Source: Candidatus Bathyarchaeota archaeon (GTDB taxonomy: Archaea; Thermoproteota; Bathyarchaeia; Bathyarchaeales; Bathycorpusculaceae). From it: a DNA stretch of 64,000 nt. A program made the position numbers and the translations under genes. Location: assembly GCA_026014465.1 (NCBI GenBank), contig JAOZID010000010.1:1522303-1586302 (forward strand). Reading direction: 5' to 3'. Below the pieces are notes generated by a model. The model was not told where the DNA came from. It ran no database searches and saw only the letters and a list, made by a program, of their open reading frames with translations. Below are positions 1 to 8,781 of the stretch, piece by piece. Position 1 is the stretch's first letter. Each line of letters opens with the position of its first letter.

Positions 1-440
1 CAGGCGACCGCATCGCTTTTGCCGTAGGAAACAAACAGCTCGTTGCAGGTTTAACTAAAGTAAAATCCCAAGTTGACTCAGGACCCCCAGTGTACATCCA
101 AAACACCGCCGCCAAAGCCCTCGCCGTCTACAAACAAGGGCAAACCCCCGAATTCCTCAAAGCCAACAACCAAATCTACAAAGAACGCCGCGACCTACTC
201 GTGCAGACCCTAAACGAAATCGGCTACCCCTGCCAAGCCCCCAAAGCCTCCTTCTACGTCTGGGTAAACTGCAAAGGAGACTCCATAAAATTCGCCAGCA
301 AACTCCTCAACGTCGGCGTCGCCGTCACCCCAGGCATTGGCTTTGGCAAAAACGGAGAAGGCTACACCAGAATAACCTTCACCCAACCCAAAGAGCGCAT
401 AAAAGAAGCCTGCCAAAGAATCAAAAGCCTCTACCAATAA
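1..440 (+). CDS. LL-diaminopimelate aminotransferase-like class I/II aminotransferase, C-terminal part
   Basis: The reading frame is open from base 3, so the gene runs in from outside the window and only its last ~145 codons are seen. The visible part begins GDRIAFAVGN and continues with KVKSQVDSGPP, which matches the region just after the PLP lysine in DapL-type fold-type I aminotransferases (usual sequence GWRIGFAVGN...KVKSNVDSG). The C-terminal small domain carries GEGYTRITF, the segment with the conserved substrate-carboxylate arginine. DapL converts tetrahydrodipicolinate to LL-diaminopimelate in lysine synthesis. A general aspartate-type aminotransferase is an alternative, because the lysine and N-terminal motifs are not in view. 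A T-rich tract follows the stop. Confidence 0.8.
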   Translation, partial: GDRIAFAVGNKQLVAGLTKVKSQVDSGPPVYIQNTAAKALAVYKQGQTPEFLKANNQIYKERRDLLVQTLNEIGYPCQAPKASFYVWVNCKGDSIKFASKLLNVGVAVTPGIGFGKNGEGYTRITFTQPKERIKEACQRIKSLYQ

Positions 441-460
441 GCCGCAGCTGGCACACCCAG

Positions 461-478
461 TTTTTCTCCTTTTTTTTT
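461..478 (+). terminator. T-rich terminator after the aminotransferase gene
   Basis: A nearly uninterrupted run of T begins 20 bases after the stop codon. Archaeal RNA polymerase terminates at such T tracts without needing a hairpin. The convergent gene ends at 484, so the tract sits between the two stops. Confidence 0.5.
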
Positions 479-483
479 GCTTT

Positions 484-1167
484 TTATTTTGTTGGTTTTT
501 CGTTGGAGCCAAAGAGCTTTTTTTCGTAGCGTGATTTGGGTTTGAAGCCGCTGATTTGGTTTCCTGCTTTTTTCTGGCGTTCCAAGTTGAGTATGCGGGC
601 GTAGAGTTTGGAGGCTTTGGTTTTGGAGGGGATTTTGGATTTGAAGGGGCGCACGGGGACGGGGGTGAATGGTTGTGTGATTTCAAGTTTGGCTTTGCGT
701 TTGCGCCGTTCGCGCGGTTTAGCTGGTGGCTGAGGTGTTTTTTTGAAGTAGACGTAGCCTTCTTGGAGGTTGACTTCGTGGACTTCCCAGCATGCGTCTA
801 GCCAGCCTTTTGCGTGGGCGCTGCCTTTTTTGTTGCTCCACCACTCCGTGTTGCGGTACGCTGCCATGGGCAAGTTGCTGCCAATCAGGCCGTCTATACG
901 CGCAAAAGACAGTTTGACCATGCTGGTAAAAGCCGAGCGAAAACGTAGATGCATAGTTAACCCCTCATATTTAGAGCGAACCCGCGGAGAAACCACCCTG
1001 CGGGCACAATTCAAACAAAGCATCGCGGTAGGGTCGCCTGTAGCTACATCGGGAGTCATGCAGTCATAGCAGTACAGTTTTTTGCACCGCTCACATTTTC
1101 TTAAACGACTAATCGACAGAACACGCTTGCAAATCCCGCATTCATCCTTAAATGCTCTCACCAGCAC
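484..1167 (-). CDS. Zinc-finger protein with a DUF7662-like domain
   Basis: This 227-residue protein starts with a cysteine-rich zinc-finger region (CGIC near residue 10, CERCKKLYCYDC near 25-36, CLNC near 51), enough for two zinc sites. Residues ~66-140 contain a motif with NTEWWSNKKGSAHAKGWLDA and then a V-N-L-x-E-G-x-V-x-F strand. That pattern is typical of the small DUF7662 domain found beside nucleases and zinc fingers in bacteria and archaea. The last ~85 residues are very basic and probably disordered or nucleic-acid binding. The combination suggests a DNA- or RNA-binding protein, but the role is unknown. It is encoded convergently to the aminotransferase gene. Confidence 0.7.
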   Translation of the reverse strand: MLVRAFKDECGICKRVLSISRLRKCERCKKLYCYDCMTPDVATGDPTAMLCLNCARRVVSPRVRSKYEGLTMHLRFRSAFTSMVKLSFARIDGLIGSNLPMAAYRNTEWWSNKKGSAHAKGWLDACWEVHEVNLQEGYVYFKKTPQPPAKPRERRKRKAKLEITQPFTPVPVRPFKSKIPSKTKASKLYARILNLERQKKAGNQISGFKPKSRYEKKLFGSNEKPTK

Positions 1168-1493
1168 AAGATGTTTCTAAAACATACTAACCTAATTTTT
1201 GAAGAGACTATTAAAATTCACCCTCAAAACTAAGCAAATCCTGCGTGTTAACTGCAGAATTTGAAGTATTTTGTTTTGCTTGGCTGTTTGTGGTCTGTTT
1301 TGCTGTGGTCGTTGGCGGCTGGTTTAATGTTTATGGTTGTTGGGTTTGCTGGGGCTTTGACGGTACCAAGAGGGAAGAGAATGAAACTACACGGGACTTA
1401 ACTACTGACGCAGAAAAACCCGCCAAAGCCCACTCAGCCCCATTTTACTCGTTTTTTGTTTTATAAAAAAGGAAAGGGAGGTGTTTTGTTGGT
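1168..1493. other. Intergenic stretch without a convincing gene
   Basis: This 326-base interval lies between the start of the zinc-finger gene (minus) and the end of the beta-propeller gene (minus). It must hold the promoter of the zinc-finger gene and the 3' end of the propeller transcript. On the minus strand there is an A-rich tract near 1451-1475. A 73-codon open frame on the plus strand is low-complexity (rich in Val, Phe, Trp and Cys) and is not believed. Confidence 0.5.
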
Positions 1494-4094
1494 TTATTGG
1501 CGTTTTCTAAGTACTAAGGCTGCTGCGGCTATGACGATTATGATTGCGGCTACTGCTATGGCTATGTAGGTGGTGGTTGGTGTTTCGCTTGTTGGTGGGG
1601 GTGCAGTGGAGGGTGCGGGTGATGCTGTTTGTGCTGGTGGTGTTGGTTGGTCTGTTGTTGTTGGTGTTGGTGTTGCAGTGACGCTGGGGTTTGCTGCGTT
1701 TGCTTCAGTGACAAAGAAGTACGTTCCTGCTTCGCTGCCGTAGTAAGAGTTGGTGCCTTCAAAGGTGGCTGTTACTGTGTATAGTCCTGGTACTGGGGGT
1801 TCCCATGTGATTGCGTAGTTGCCTAAGGAGTCGCTGGTGGTGTAGCCTATGTCTTGGGTGTTGCAGTTGGGGTCAATGGCTGTTAAGTGTACTGTAACGC
1901 CTGTTGTGTCAGTGGGTTTTGTGAAATGCTTGTAAACGTAAAGCATCCAGTCGCTCATGCTTTCATCAGAAACCGCTGGGACTCCGTTGGGGAACCGCGC
2001 AGTCAACGCGTATTCGCTGGTTCCAGGCGAAATATCCGTCACGGTGCCGCTTATGACTACCTTGTTTCCTAATGCTAAGTCTGTCATGGGGGCATCTACA
2101 GTTGTTGCGCTAGGACCTTTTCCTATGGCGTAGACGCGTTGGTCGTAGGTGTCCATTGTAGCTATGATGCTGTCGCCGATAATGGCTCGTCCGCCCCATC
2201 GGGTTTGACGGAACATTCCGTCTACTGTCCATACGACGTCTCCGGTTTCTGCGTCAACGCATATGAAGGGTGCGCCGCGGGGTCTGGGGTCAATGGCTGA
2301 GTGTTCGTAGTGTCCAACGTAGATTTTGCCGTCGGTTGCAAATAGTGGTCGCAGCCACCAGGTGTTAGCCCAGAGGATTTCGGTGTAGGTGTCGTTGGCT
2401 TCGTATTTCCATTTGAGGACGCCTGTTTCGATGTCGTAGCAGTATAGGATTCCGCTTACGCTTGCTGAGTAGAGGTTTCCGTAGGCGATGATTCTGGCTC
2501 CAGCTTTGGTGTCGTCAAGAGCGTCTAAGTAGTGCTGTGGCGTAGTTGGTCCCCACATGTACTCGCCTGTTTCCAAGTTAAAGCCATAGTTCTGGCAGGT
2601 TTCCTTTGAGAACATAACTCCAACGTTTTCTATTTCACTTCCAGTCATCCACTGGATGGTCTGGTTTCCATCTGCCCAAGCTGCGGGTGCATTCCATTTC
2701 TCGTTGTAAAGCACTGTGCCTTCTTTTCCAGCTTCTAAACTCAAAGCCCACATAGTAACATCAGTTGGAGTAATTGATGCTCCTACGACCTTGTTTTCAG
2801 GGAAAGTCGCAACGACACTTCCTGGAAGGTTTGTGGGTATGGTTACGTTCCATTGGATTCCTCGTTCAGCGGGGAACACTCGGGGATAAGCTGCTGTGTT
2901 TAGGTAGCGTCCCCAACTGCCGTCTTGGCTGCTGCTTGTTTCTTGTGGGTTCACGGTTCTTGTCGAGTTCCAAAGGCTCATCCAGCCGTTTCTTAAGTCA
3001 ACTGTGTAACGGTAGATTTCGCCTTTTGCGCCGTAAACGTTGCTGCCTGAAGGTACATCTGTAACAGTGTAGGACCAGTCTCCAGTGAATGCGTCAAACG
3101 CGTGCCATGTGCTGCCGCTGGTCGCCCAAAGATACGTGTAAACACCGTGCACGTTAAATGCGTCCCAATAGAATGTTTGACCAAACGATAAGCTTAGAAC
3201 ATCACCGTCGGGAGTTACAAGTGGCTTCATCCATAGTTCTTCGCCTGTGTGCAGGTCTACTGCAATAATCTCTTGAGCTTCAATAGGTACACTTCCTCTG
3301 CCCTGAGTGTTAATCTTGTTGTAGTAAAGTACGCCATCAATGATTACTGAGTTGATGAATTTTCCTTCGTATGCATCGCCCATCTCCATGGAATGACCAT
3401 CAAGGTCTCCACCGACCAAGCCGCCCATTTCTAGGGGTCTGGTCCATAGTATGTGTGCGCTTTCAGGTCCGTCGTTGTAGGGAGCGTACAGGTTAGGCGG
3501 TGAGGCTACCCAGCTGCCTGCAATAGATGACCATTCTCTGATTTGTGAGTCAATGGGTCGTGTCCAGTATTCTGAGGGCATCGAAAAGCCTGGATATGCT
3601 GGCGGCATTTCTTCTTGTACCGTAAGCTCCAGTACGTCGCTGCTACTGCCTAAAAGCAACGTGCCCGCATCTGCCGTGCCTCGTATGGTCGCTATTAGAG
3701 GACCTTGGTCAGGACAGTGCGTTTGGAACTTATAGGTGCCAACCATTTCAGGATTGTAAACTGCACCTGTTCCGCCTGTAAGGTCAGTCGTGAATGGTCC
3801 CAGGGTTTCTTTGGAACCATCAGGTTTGGTAACTTCTACAGTTAGCCCTGTCCATGGTCCCTGTTCCCAGTTTGAAGCATCAGTTATTCCAACGTGCAAC
3901 AGTACGTCTTGACCTATACCCGCGGGGTTAGGCAACGCGCCAATGTATGCGTATGTTTGTTTTTGAGCGGTAGCAGCGTTAGTAGTAGGTAAAACGGCAA
4001 GTGGCATAGCTATGCAAATCATCAGTAACAACGCGATTGTTCGGTATACTTGTGTTTGATTCTTTAGGTTTTTCGGATAAAATTTGGTAGACAT
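1494..4094 (-). CDS. Large secreted beta-propeller (PQQ-like repeat) protein anchored by a C-terminal membrane helix
   Basis: The 866-residue product has an N-terminal signal/anchor helix (residues ~16-41). An Ig-like strand domain follows, then a beta-propeller of PQQ/quinoprotein type. Its blades show repeats such as GKIYVGHYEHS followed by AFDAFTG-, YDIETG- and VDAETGDVVW-like turns. Near the C-terminus is a second Ig-like domain, a Pro/Thr-rich spacer and a hydrophobic helix ending in RKRQ, which is the layout of archaeal surface proteins held by a C-terminal anchor. No catalytic PQQ or calcium ligands can be assigned, so a binding or scaffold role is as likely as enzyme activity. The start has GGAG about 8 bases upstream. 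A TrmB-type regulator ends 137 bases upstream on the same strand. Confidence 0.8.
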   Translation of the reverse strand: MSTKFYPKNLKNQTQVYRTIALLLMICIAMPLAVLPTTNAATAQKQTYAYIGALPNPAGIGQDVLLHVGITDASNWEQGPWTGLTVEVTKPDGSKETLGPFTTDLTGGTGAVYNPEMVGTYKFQTHCPDQGPLIATIRGTADAGTLLLGSSSDVLELTVQEEMPPAYPGFSMPSEYWTRPIDSQIREWSSIAGSWVASPPNLYAPYNDGPESAHILWTRPLEMGGLVGGDLDGHSMEMGDAYEGKFINSVIIDGVLYYNKINTQGRGSVPIEAQEIIAVDLHTGEELWMKPLVTPDGDVLSLSFGQTFYWDAFNVHGVYTYLWATSGSTWHAFDAFTGDWSYTVTDVPSGSNVYGAKGEIYRYTVDLRNGWMSLWNSTRTVNPQETSSSQDGSWGRYLNTAAYPRVFPAERGIQWNVTIPTNLPGSVVATFPENKVVGASITPTDVTMWALSLEAGKEGTVLYNEKWNAPAAWADGNQTIQWMTGSEIENVGVMFSKETCQNYGFNLETGEYMWGPTTPQHYLDALDDTKAGARIIAYGNLYSASVSGILYCYDIETGVLKWKYEANDTYTEILWANTWWLRPLFATDGKIYVGHYEHSAIDPRPRGAPFICVDAETGDVVWTVDGMFRQTRWGGRAIIGDSIIATMDTYDQRVYAIGKGPSATTVDAPMTDLALGNKVVISGTVTDISPGTSEYALTARFPNGVPAVSDESMSDWMLYVYKHFTKPTDTTGVTVHLTAIDPNCNTQDIGYTTSDSLGNYAITWEPPVPGLYTVTATFEGTNSYYGSEAGTYFFVTEANAANPSVTATPTPTTTDQPTPPAQTASPAPSTAPPPTSETPTTTYIAIAVAAIIIVIAAAALVLRKRQ

Positions 4095-4230
4095 CTAATT
4101 TTCTCCGTATTTGGTGGAAGCATCTCGCCGTTTTGGGTACTTAGCATGTTGCGTCCATGTTTCCGACCTGCAAAAAACATAAACCTCAAAAGCCGCAGCG
4201 TAAAAGCTGTTTTTCCAAATCTGGCTGTAA

Positions 4231-5139
4231 TTAAAACTGTTTAGCGGTCTCAAGGTTTTTTGCTTGTGCCCATGTGTTGTTAAAGAATGCCTTAGCTAAT
4301 GAGACTATGCTGGGGTTATTTGACCACAGATGCGGACCTTTTTTCAAATCTGCCGTTGTGTCAAGAGCTACGCAAACTGTGGTGTTGTCAAAAATCGTTA
4401 CTGCTGCAGATGGTTGGTTTGGAAGGGTTTTTAGTTTAAGGCGTGAGGGTTTTTTGAATGCTGCATTTGCTGCCCAGTTGGGAAAAAGCGTTTGCGGCGG
4501 TTTTTCCAGTATGAACCGTATGTTTATCGCGTTTTTGAGGATTTTTTCTATTTGGGATTCAAACAAAACCAGTTGTCTGAACCTGTTCCATGTGGTGACG
4601 CATTCTATGCTTTCCTGAACATTTTCAAGGGCGCTCTCGTATTTTTTGCCGCGGTCGTTTTCTGAGATAACTCCTAAGCAGCATTCGTTAGCACGAGTTG
4701 TTGAGTTCGGCGCAAGCATGCCAAATTTTTTTATGACCCCTCTTGTTTTTTGCCGCGTAATTTTAAGCTCGTTTGCCTTTTTCTCCAGCAGCATCTTTAG
4801 GGCTTCATCAACAGGGGTTGGTGTAAAAGTTGTTGGAGCCGTAACTTTTCTTTGGACTAACCCTATTTCTTGCAGGCTGTCTAATATGCGGTAAATCTCT
4901 TGACGGTTTACTAAAGACAGTTTTGCTACGGCGTTAGCTTTGTTGTCGCCTATTTTCAGTAACGCAAGATAGACTCTGGCTTGCCGCCCAGTTAATCCTA
5001 AGGACATTAAAGTTTCTATATCCTCAATGCTGCCCATGCTTGCTACTTTTTTGTGGTTCTTCTGATGATTAACCGAAAAACCTGCTTCTACAGCGCCTTG
5101 GCTCCTGTTAGGTTGACCGACCTTAGAAGCTTCCTGCAT
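4231..5139 (-). CDS. TrmB-family winged-helix transcriptional regulator
   Basis: Residues ~36-110 form a TrmB-type winged helix: LMSLGLTGRQARVYLALLKI, then the recognition-helix stretch VNRQEIYRILDSLQEIGLV and a basic wing. A coiled segment and a C-terminal domain with a degenerate TrmB/PLD-like fold follow (302 residues in all). Family members regulate sugar or energy-metabolism genes by ligand binding. I kept the upstream ATG because a clear GGGGG ribosome-binding site lies six bases before it. An internal ATG at 5037 matches the usual family N-terminus but lacks such a site. The secreted beta-propeller gene follows on the same strand and is the obvious candidate target (inference). Confidence 0.85.
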   Translation of the reverse strand: MQEASKVGQPNRSQGAVEAGFSVNHQKNHKKVASMGSIEDIETLMSLGLTGRQARVYLALLKIGDNKANAVAKLSLVNRQEIYRILDSLQEIGLVQRKVTAPTTFTPTPVDEALKMLLEKKANELKITRQKTRGVIKKFGMLAPNSTTRANECCLGVISENDRGKKYESALENVQESIECVTTWNRFRQLVLFESQIEKILKNAINIRFILEKPPQTLFPNWAANAAFKKPSRLKLKTLPNQPSAAVTIFDNTTVCVALDTTADLKKGPHLWSNNPSIVSLAKAFFNNTWAQAKNLETAKQF

Positions 5140-5286
5140 ACAATGCCCCCTTTCCGCTATTAGCTTCTATCAATATTTAAGATTTTGCTGAAAAACTGGT
5201 GACAACGCGTCGTAACAAAAATACATGTGATTACTTTATGCGCGCCATCACGCCCTTGGCCGTCTGCAGCAGCTCACTTTGCCCTT

Positions 5287-5469
5287 CTAGTACGTTATGT
5301 TCCCGACCCTTTTGAAGAGCAGGTTTGCTATGACCGCAACTATGACGTCGGCGATTATCCACTCCATGGTTGAAAGAACCCCTAAAATGCCCAGAACCGT
5401 GAAAACCGCAAGCAAGGCTATAGCAACTGCGCCGATAAGTTTTCTTGTCCTCAAAGCATCACTTGACAT
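5287..5469 (-). CDS. Small two-helix membrane protein
   Basis: The 60-residue product has two hydrophobic helices (about 12-33 and 37-52) after a short charged N-terminus. It lies 42 bases downstream of rtcB on the same strand and may share its transcript. I do not recognise the family. The TAG stop follows the second helix directly. In a neighbouring frame the DNA continues as a helical, protein-like tail (see findings), so the C-terminus may be cut by a frameshift. Confidence 0.55.
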   Translation of the reverse strand: MSSDALRTRKLIGAVAIALLAVFTVLGILGVLSTMEWIIADVIVAVIANLLFKRVGNITY

Positions 5470-5511
5470 CCTACTTCGCCTCTGCTGTACTATATGGATG
5501 ACCCGCTCTTT

Positions 5512-6990
5512 TTAACCTTTGACTACCCCTATGGGAACAAGCCGCGCAACCTTGGTGGCTATGCCGACTTTGTCGCTAACCTCTGCCACGGCATCCACGT
5601 TCTTGTATGCTCCATCTGCTTCTTCAGCTAAAACCAACGCGCTCGCTGCCCGAACCGCAATTCCCCTTTTTTCCATCGCGGTTTTTATATCACCGCCCCA
5701 GAACCTGCGTTTTGCTGCTGCCCTGCTCATCATGCGTCCTGCGCCGTGTGCTGTGGAGCCAAAGCTTAGCTGCATGGATTTTTTTGTGCCAACCAGCACC
5801 CAAGAGCTTGTGCCCATGCTGCCGGGGATAAGAACTGGCTGCCCGTAAGGCTGATAATCTTGAGGGATTTCAGGGTGATTAGGCGGGAAAGCTCGGGTCG
5901 CGCCTTTTCGGTGCACCCAAACCTTCCTGTTGACGCCATCAACATCATGGGTTTCAGTTTTGGCGATGTTATGTGCCACATCGTAAACCAGTTTCAACCC
6001 AAGTTTTTCAGCATCTTGCTTGTAGACCTGCTGGAAGCTTTGCCTAACCCAGTGCATAATAGCTTGACGGTTACAAAACGCGTAATTCACTGCGCACGCC
6101 ATGGCTTGAACGTAATCTTGGGCTTCGTTGCTGCTTCCTGGCGCACAGGCTAACTCGCGGTCAGGCAAATCCATCTTGTACTTGTGCACGGCGCGTTCCA
6201 TGACTTTAAGATAGTCACTGCAGACTTGGTGTCCGTAGCCGCGTGAACCACAATGAATCGTCACCGTAACCTGCCCCTCATGGGTCAAACCAAGCGCCTT
6301 CGCCGTATCGGGATTGAAGATTTTGTCTACTTTTTGGATTTCCAAGAAATGATTTCCTGAGCCCAGAGTGCCTAGCTGGTTGAGTCCTCTTTTTTTGGCG
6401 GTGTGGGAGACTTTGTCGGGGTTGGCATTTTTCATATGCCCTGACTCTTCGCAGTGCTTTGCATCTTCAGGCCAGCCCATGCCCTTCTCTATAAGCCACT
6501 GTACACCCTCTGTGGCGACGCGGTCTTGATCAACAGGGCTTACCCTAAAGTCTTTGCGGCTGCTACCCAAACCCGAAGGAACATTATCAAAAATCGCGTT
6601 AGTCAAATCATGTAGTTTGGGGCGTACATCCTCTTCTGACAAGTTCGTGGACAACAGGCGCACGCCACAGTTAATATCATAACCCACTCCGCCAGGGCTA
6701 ATTACACCCTCATCATAATCCGTTGCAGCAACGCCTCCAATAGGAAACCCATAACCTTCATGCCCATCAGGCAACGTTATGGCGTTCTTGTAAATCCCCG
6801 GCAAATACGTAACATTAGCACACTGATTCAACGTACGGTCAGTTAACATCTTCTCCATCAAAGCATCATCCGCGTAAACAACACCTGGAACCTTCATACC
6901 CTGCTTAAACTGCGGAATACGCCAAACACAATCGCCAACCTTCTCAACAGGAACCTTCTCAGATTGACCATAACCCTTGTTAGCAACCAT
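5512..6990 (-). CDS. rtcB: RNA-splicing ligase RtcB
   Basis: RtcB joins 2',3'-cyclic phosphate (or 3'-phosphate) and 5'-hydroxyl RNA ends with GTP and Mn2+, and in archaea it seals spliced tRNA exons. The 492-residue protein shows the family signatures in order. DGHEGYGFPIGGVAA is near residue 85, and GVGYDINCGVR with the metal-binding Asp/Cys is near 103-111. LGSGNHFLEIQ carries Asn/His ligands and IHCGSRGYGHQ carries another His. YDVAHNIAKTE follows, and STAHGAGRMMSR carries the histidine that becomes guanylylated. All expected active-site residues are present and no intein interrupts the gene. Its protein cofactor archease is encoded about 2 kb away at 8782-9237. Confidence 0.97.
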   Translation of the reverse strand: MVANKGYGQSEKVPVEKVGDCVWRIPQFKQGMKVPGVVYADDALMEKMLTDRTLNQCANVTYLPGIYKNAITLPDGHEGYGFPIGGVAATDYDEGVISPGGVGYDINCGVRLLSTNLSEEDVRPKLHDLTNAIFDNVPSGLGSSRKDFRVSPVDQDRVATEGVQWLIEKGMGWPEDAKHCEESGHMKNANPDKVSHTAKKRGLNQLGTLGSGNHFLEIQKVDKIFNPDTAKALGLTHEGQVTVTIHCGSRGYGHQVCSDYLKVMERAVHKYKMDLPDRELACAPGSSNEAQDYVQAMACAVNYAFCNRQAIMHWVRQSFQQVYKQDAEKLGLKLVYDVAHNIAKTETHDVDGVNRKVWVHRKGATRAFPPNHPEIPQDYQPYGQPVLIPGSMGTSSWVLVGTKKSMQLSFGSTAHGAGRMMSRAAAKRRFWGGDIKTAMEKRGIAVRAASALVLAEEADGAYKNVDAVAEVSDKVGIATKVARLVPIGVVKG

Positions 6991-7040
6991 AATCTAAACC
7001 TGCATAAAAAGGACACCAAGCTCGATATAAACAGTTTTGG

Positions 7041-7967
7041 CTATGGCTCCTTCAAAGATTGTTGCTTCTTTTTGGCGTAGTTTATGAAGCCTTGGGTGCT
7101 GTTTTTTATGAGGGTTTTGTTGTGGATGGGGTTTGCTTGTAGGTTGGCTGCAATTTTTTGTGCGACGGGGTCTTGGCTGAGGATTTTTTGTCGGATTTGC
7201 TCGTCGGTGCAGCCTTGTTTGAGTGCTTTTTGGGTGATGTTGAGCCAAAGCTTGATTTGCTTTGCGTAGCCTTGCAGGCGTTTGACTGCGTTTTGTGCCT
7301 TGCCAAAATGGCTATAATACAGGTATTGAGGGTTCAAGTTGACGAGTTTTTCTATGGACGCCAAGGCTATGTCGGGGCGAAACGGCGGCGGCGTGGTTGG
7401 AAAAACGGTGTCAAATTCGCTTAGGTAAGCTCCTGCTGAGTCCCCCGTGAAAATGCCCTGATTCAGCGGTTCGTAGTAGCTCAAGTTATGTGCTGCATGC
7501 CCTGGTGTCTCCACAGCCCGCAACTCAACCCCTTCCCCTGCGCTGAACACGTCGCCGTCGCCTGCTATGATTATGCGGTCTTTCTCTACGGGTTCGGGTT
7601 CACCAAATAACTGCGCTATATCTTCGAGGGTTTCTTGGGAGGCTGCCCAAAGTTTGGTGGGGTCTGCAAGGTGCGAGGCGCCTTTGGCGTGGACTATGAC
7701 TTTGGCGTTTGGAAGGCTTTTTAGCAGGGTGCCAACTCCGCCGCCGTGGTCTATGTGGATATGTGTGAGGGCAACGTATGTGACATCGGCGGGGTTGACT
7801 TGTAGTTCTTGTAGTCCTGCGAGTAGGTTTGGGGTTGAAGAGGCGGGTCCTGTCTCGACGATTATGGTTTTTTGGCCTTTTAGGACGTAGCTGGCTATGA
7901 GGTTTGAGTGGTTGCCTGTTTGCAGGTCAATTTGGAACAGTTTTTCTCCAATTTGTTTGGTGTGCAT
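7041..7967 (-). CDS. Metallo-beta-lactamase-fold hydrolase
   Basis: The 308-residue protein carries the metal-binding motif THIHIDHGGG (near residue 88), a second His in ETPGHAAHNLSYY and the Asp in IFTGDSAGAYLS. This is the HxHxDH...H...D set of the MBL superfamily. The last ~100 residues are a helical extension resembling that of glyoxalase II-like and related archaeal MBL proteins. The substrate cannot be told from sequence; a thioester or lactone hydrolase is likely. It is divergent from the adenylate kinase gene with a ~155-base shared promoter region, and rtcB follows on the same strand after ~50 bases. Confidence 0.88.
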   Translation of the reverse strand: MHTKQIGEKLFQIDLQTGNHSNLIASYVLKGQKTIIVETGPASSTPNLLAGLQELQVNPADVTYVALTHIHIDHGGGVGTLLKSLPNAKVIVHAKGASHLADPTKLWAASQETLEDIAQLFGEPEPVEKDRIIIAGDGDVFSAGEGVELRAVETPGHAAHNLSYYEPLNQGIFTGDSAGAYLSEFDTVFPTTPPPFRPDIALASIEKLVNLNPQYLYYSHFGKAQNAVKRLQGYAKQIKLWLNITQKALKQGCTDEQIRQKILSQDPVAQKIAANLQANPIHNKTLIKNSTQGFINYAKKKQQSLKEP

Positions 7968-8122
7968 CTGGCTACTTCGCCTTTGATTGCTGCAAAGACT
8001 TTTGTTTGAAGTGCCATAAACGTTCTTGTTTTAACACTTTCCTGTTGCCTTTTTCACGTAACCTTTAACAGTGAGAGTCTATTATTTTCATAGCCCGTAC
8101 CAAACTGGTAAGGCTGGATTTA

Positions 8123-8776
8123 ATGAAAGCGATAATCTTTGGTGCCCCAGGCTCTGGAAAAGGCACCTACGCCGCGAGGCTCAAAGAGAAGCTGGACATC
8201 AACATTATATCCATGGGGGACATTTTCCGGGAAATGCTGCAGGAAGACTCCATTTTAGGGCGCATAATCAAAAGTTACGTGGAGGCGGGGCTGCTGGTTC
8301 CCGATATCATCGCATTAGAAGTTCTCAAAGACCGCATTGCCAAAATTCCTAACGGCAACGGCTTCATCTTAGACGGTTACCCACGAACTCTGGCGCAGGC
8401 TGACTCCCTAAGCGACATAGCCGAAATCGACGTCATCATACAACTCATCGTGCCCGACTGGCTAATTATCGAACGCCTAACCTCTAGGCGCATATGCAAA
8501 AAATGCGGCGCCGTCTACAACCTCAAATTCTTAAAACCCAAAACCGAAGGTGTCTGCGACAAATGCGGCGGTTCACTGTATCAGCGTCCCGACGACAACG
8601 CGCAAGTCATAAAGATGCGTCTAGACATCTACGAATGCGAAACAAGCCCCCTCATACGCTACTACAAAAACCGCAAAGTCCCCTTCATCGTACACACTGC
8701 CTCTACAACACAAACCCCCCCCGAATCCGTAGTCGACAAATTCATCGCAGAACTAAAAAACTACAACCTCGTCTAA
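8123..8776 (+). CDS. adk: Adenylate kinase with zinc-binding lid
   Basis: This enzyme catalyses ATP + AMP = 2 ADP. The P-loop GAPGSGKGT lies at residues ~7-15, and FILDGYPRTLAQ marks the AMP-binding/core region. The lid holds four cysteines in CKKCGAVYN...CDKCGG, the zinc-binding form. At 217 residues it has the length of bacterial-type long adenylate kinases, unlike the short trimeric archaeal AdkA. In many archaea an adenylate kinase gene follows secY. Here secY is at 43.3 kb without it, so this copy sits outside the ribosomal cluster. The gene converges on archease with only five bases between stops. Confidence 0.96.
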   Translation: MKAIIFGAPGSGKGTYAARLKEKLDINIISMGDIFREMLQEDSILGRIIKSYVEAGLLVPDIIALEVLKDRIAKIPNGNGFILDGYPRTLAQADSLSDIAEIDVIIQLIVPDWLIIERLTSRRICKKCGAVYNLKFLKPKTEGVCDKCGGSLYQRPDDNAQVIKMRLDIYECETSPLIRYYKNRKVPFIVHTASTTQTPPESVVDKFIAELKNYNLV

Positions 8777-8781
8777 TCAGA

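Noticed and set aside
1245-1466. 73-codon plus-strand frame in the first large gap
   Set aside because: Low-complexity composition (Val, Phe, Trp, Cys), no ribosome-binding site and no recognisable motif; the gap is better explained as promoter and 3' region.
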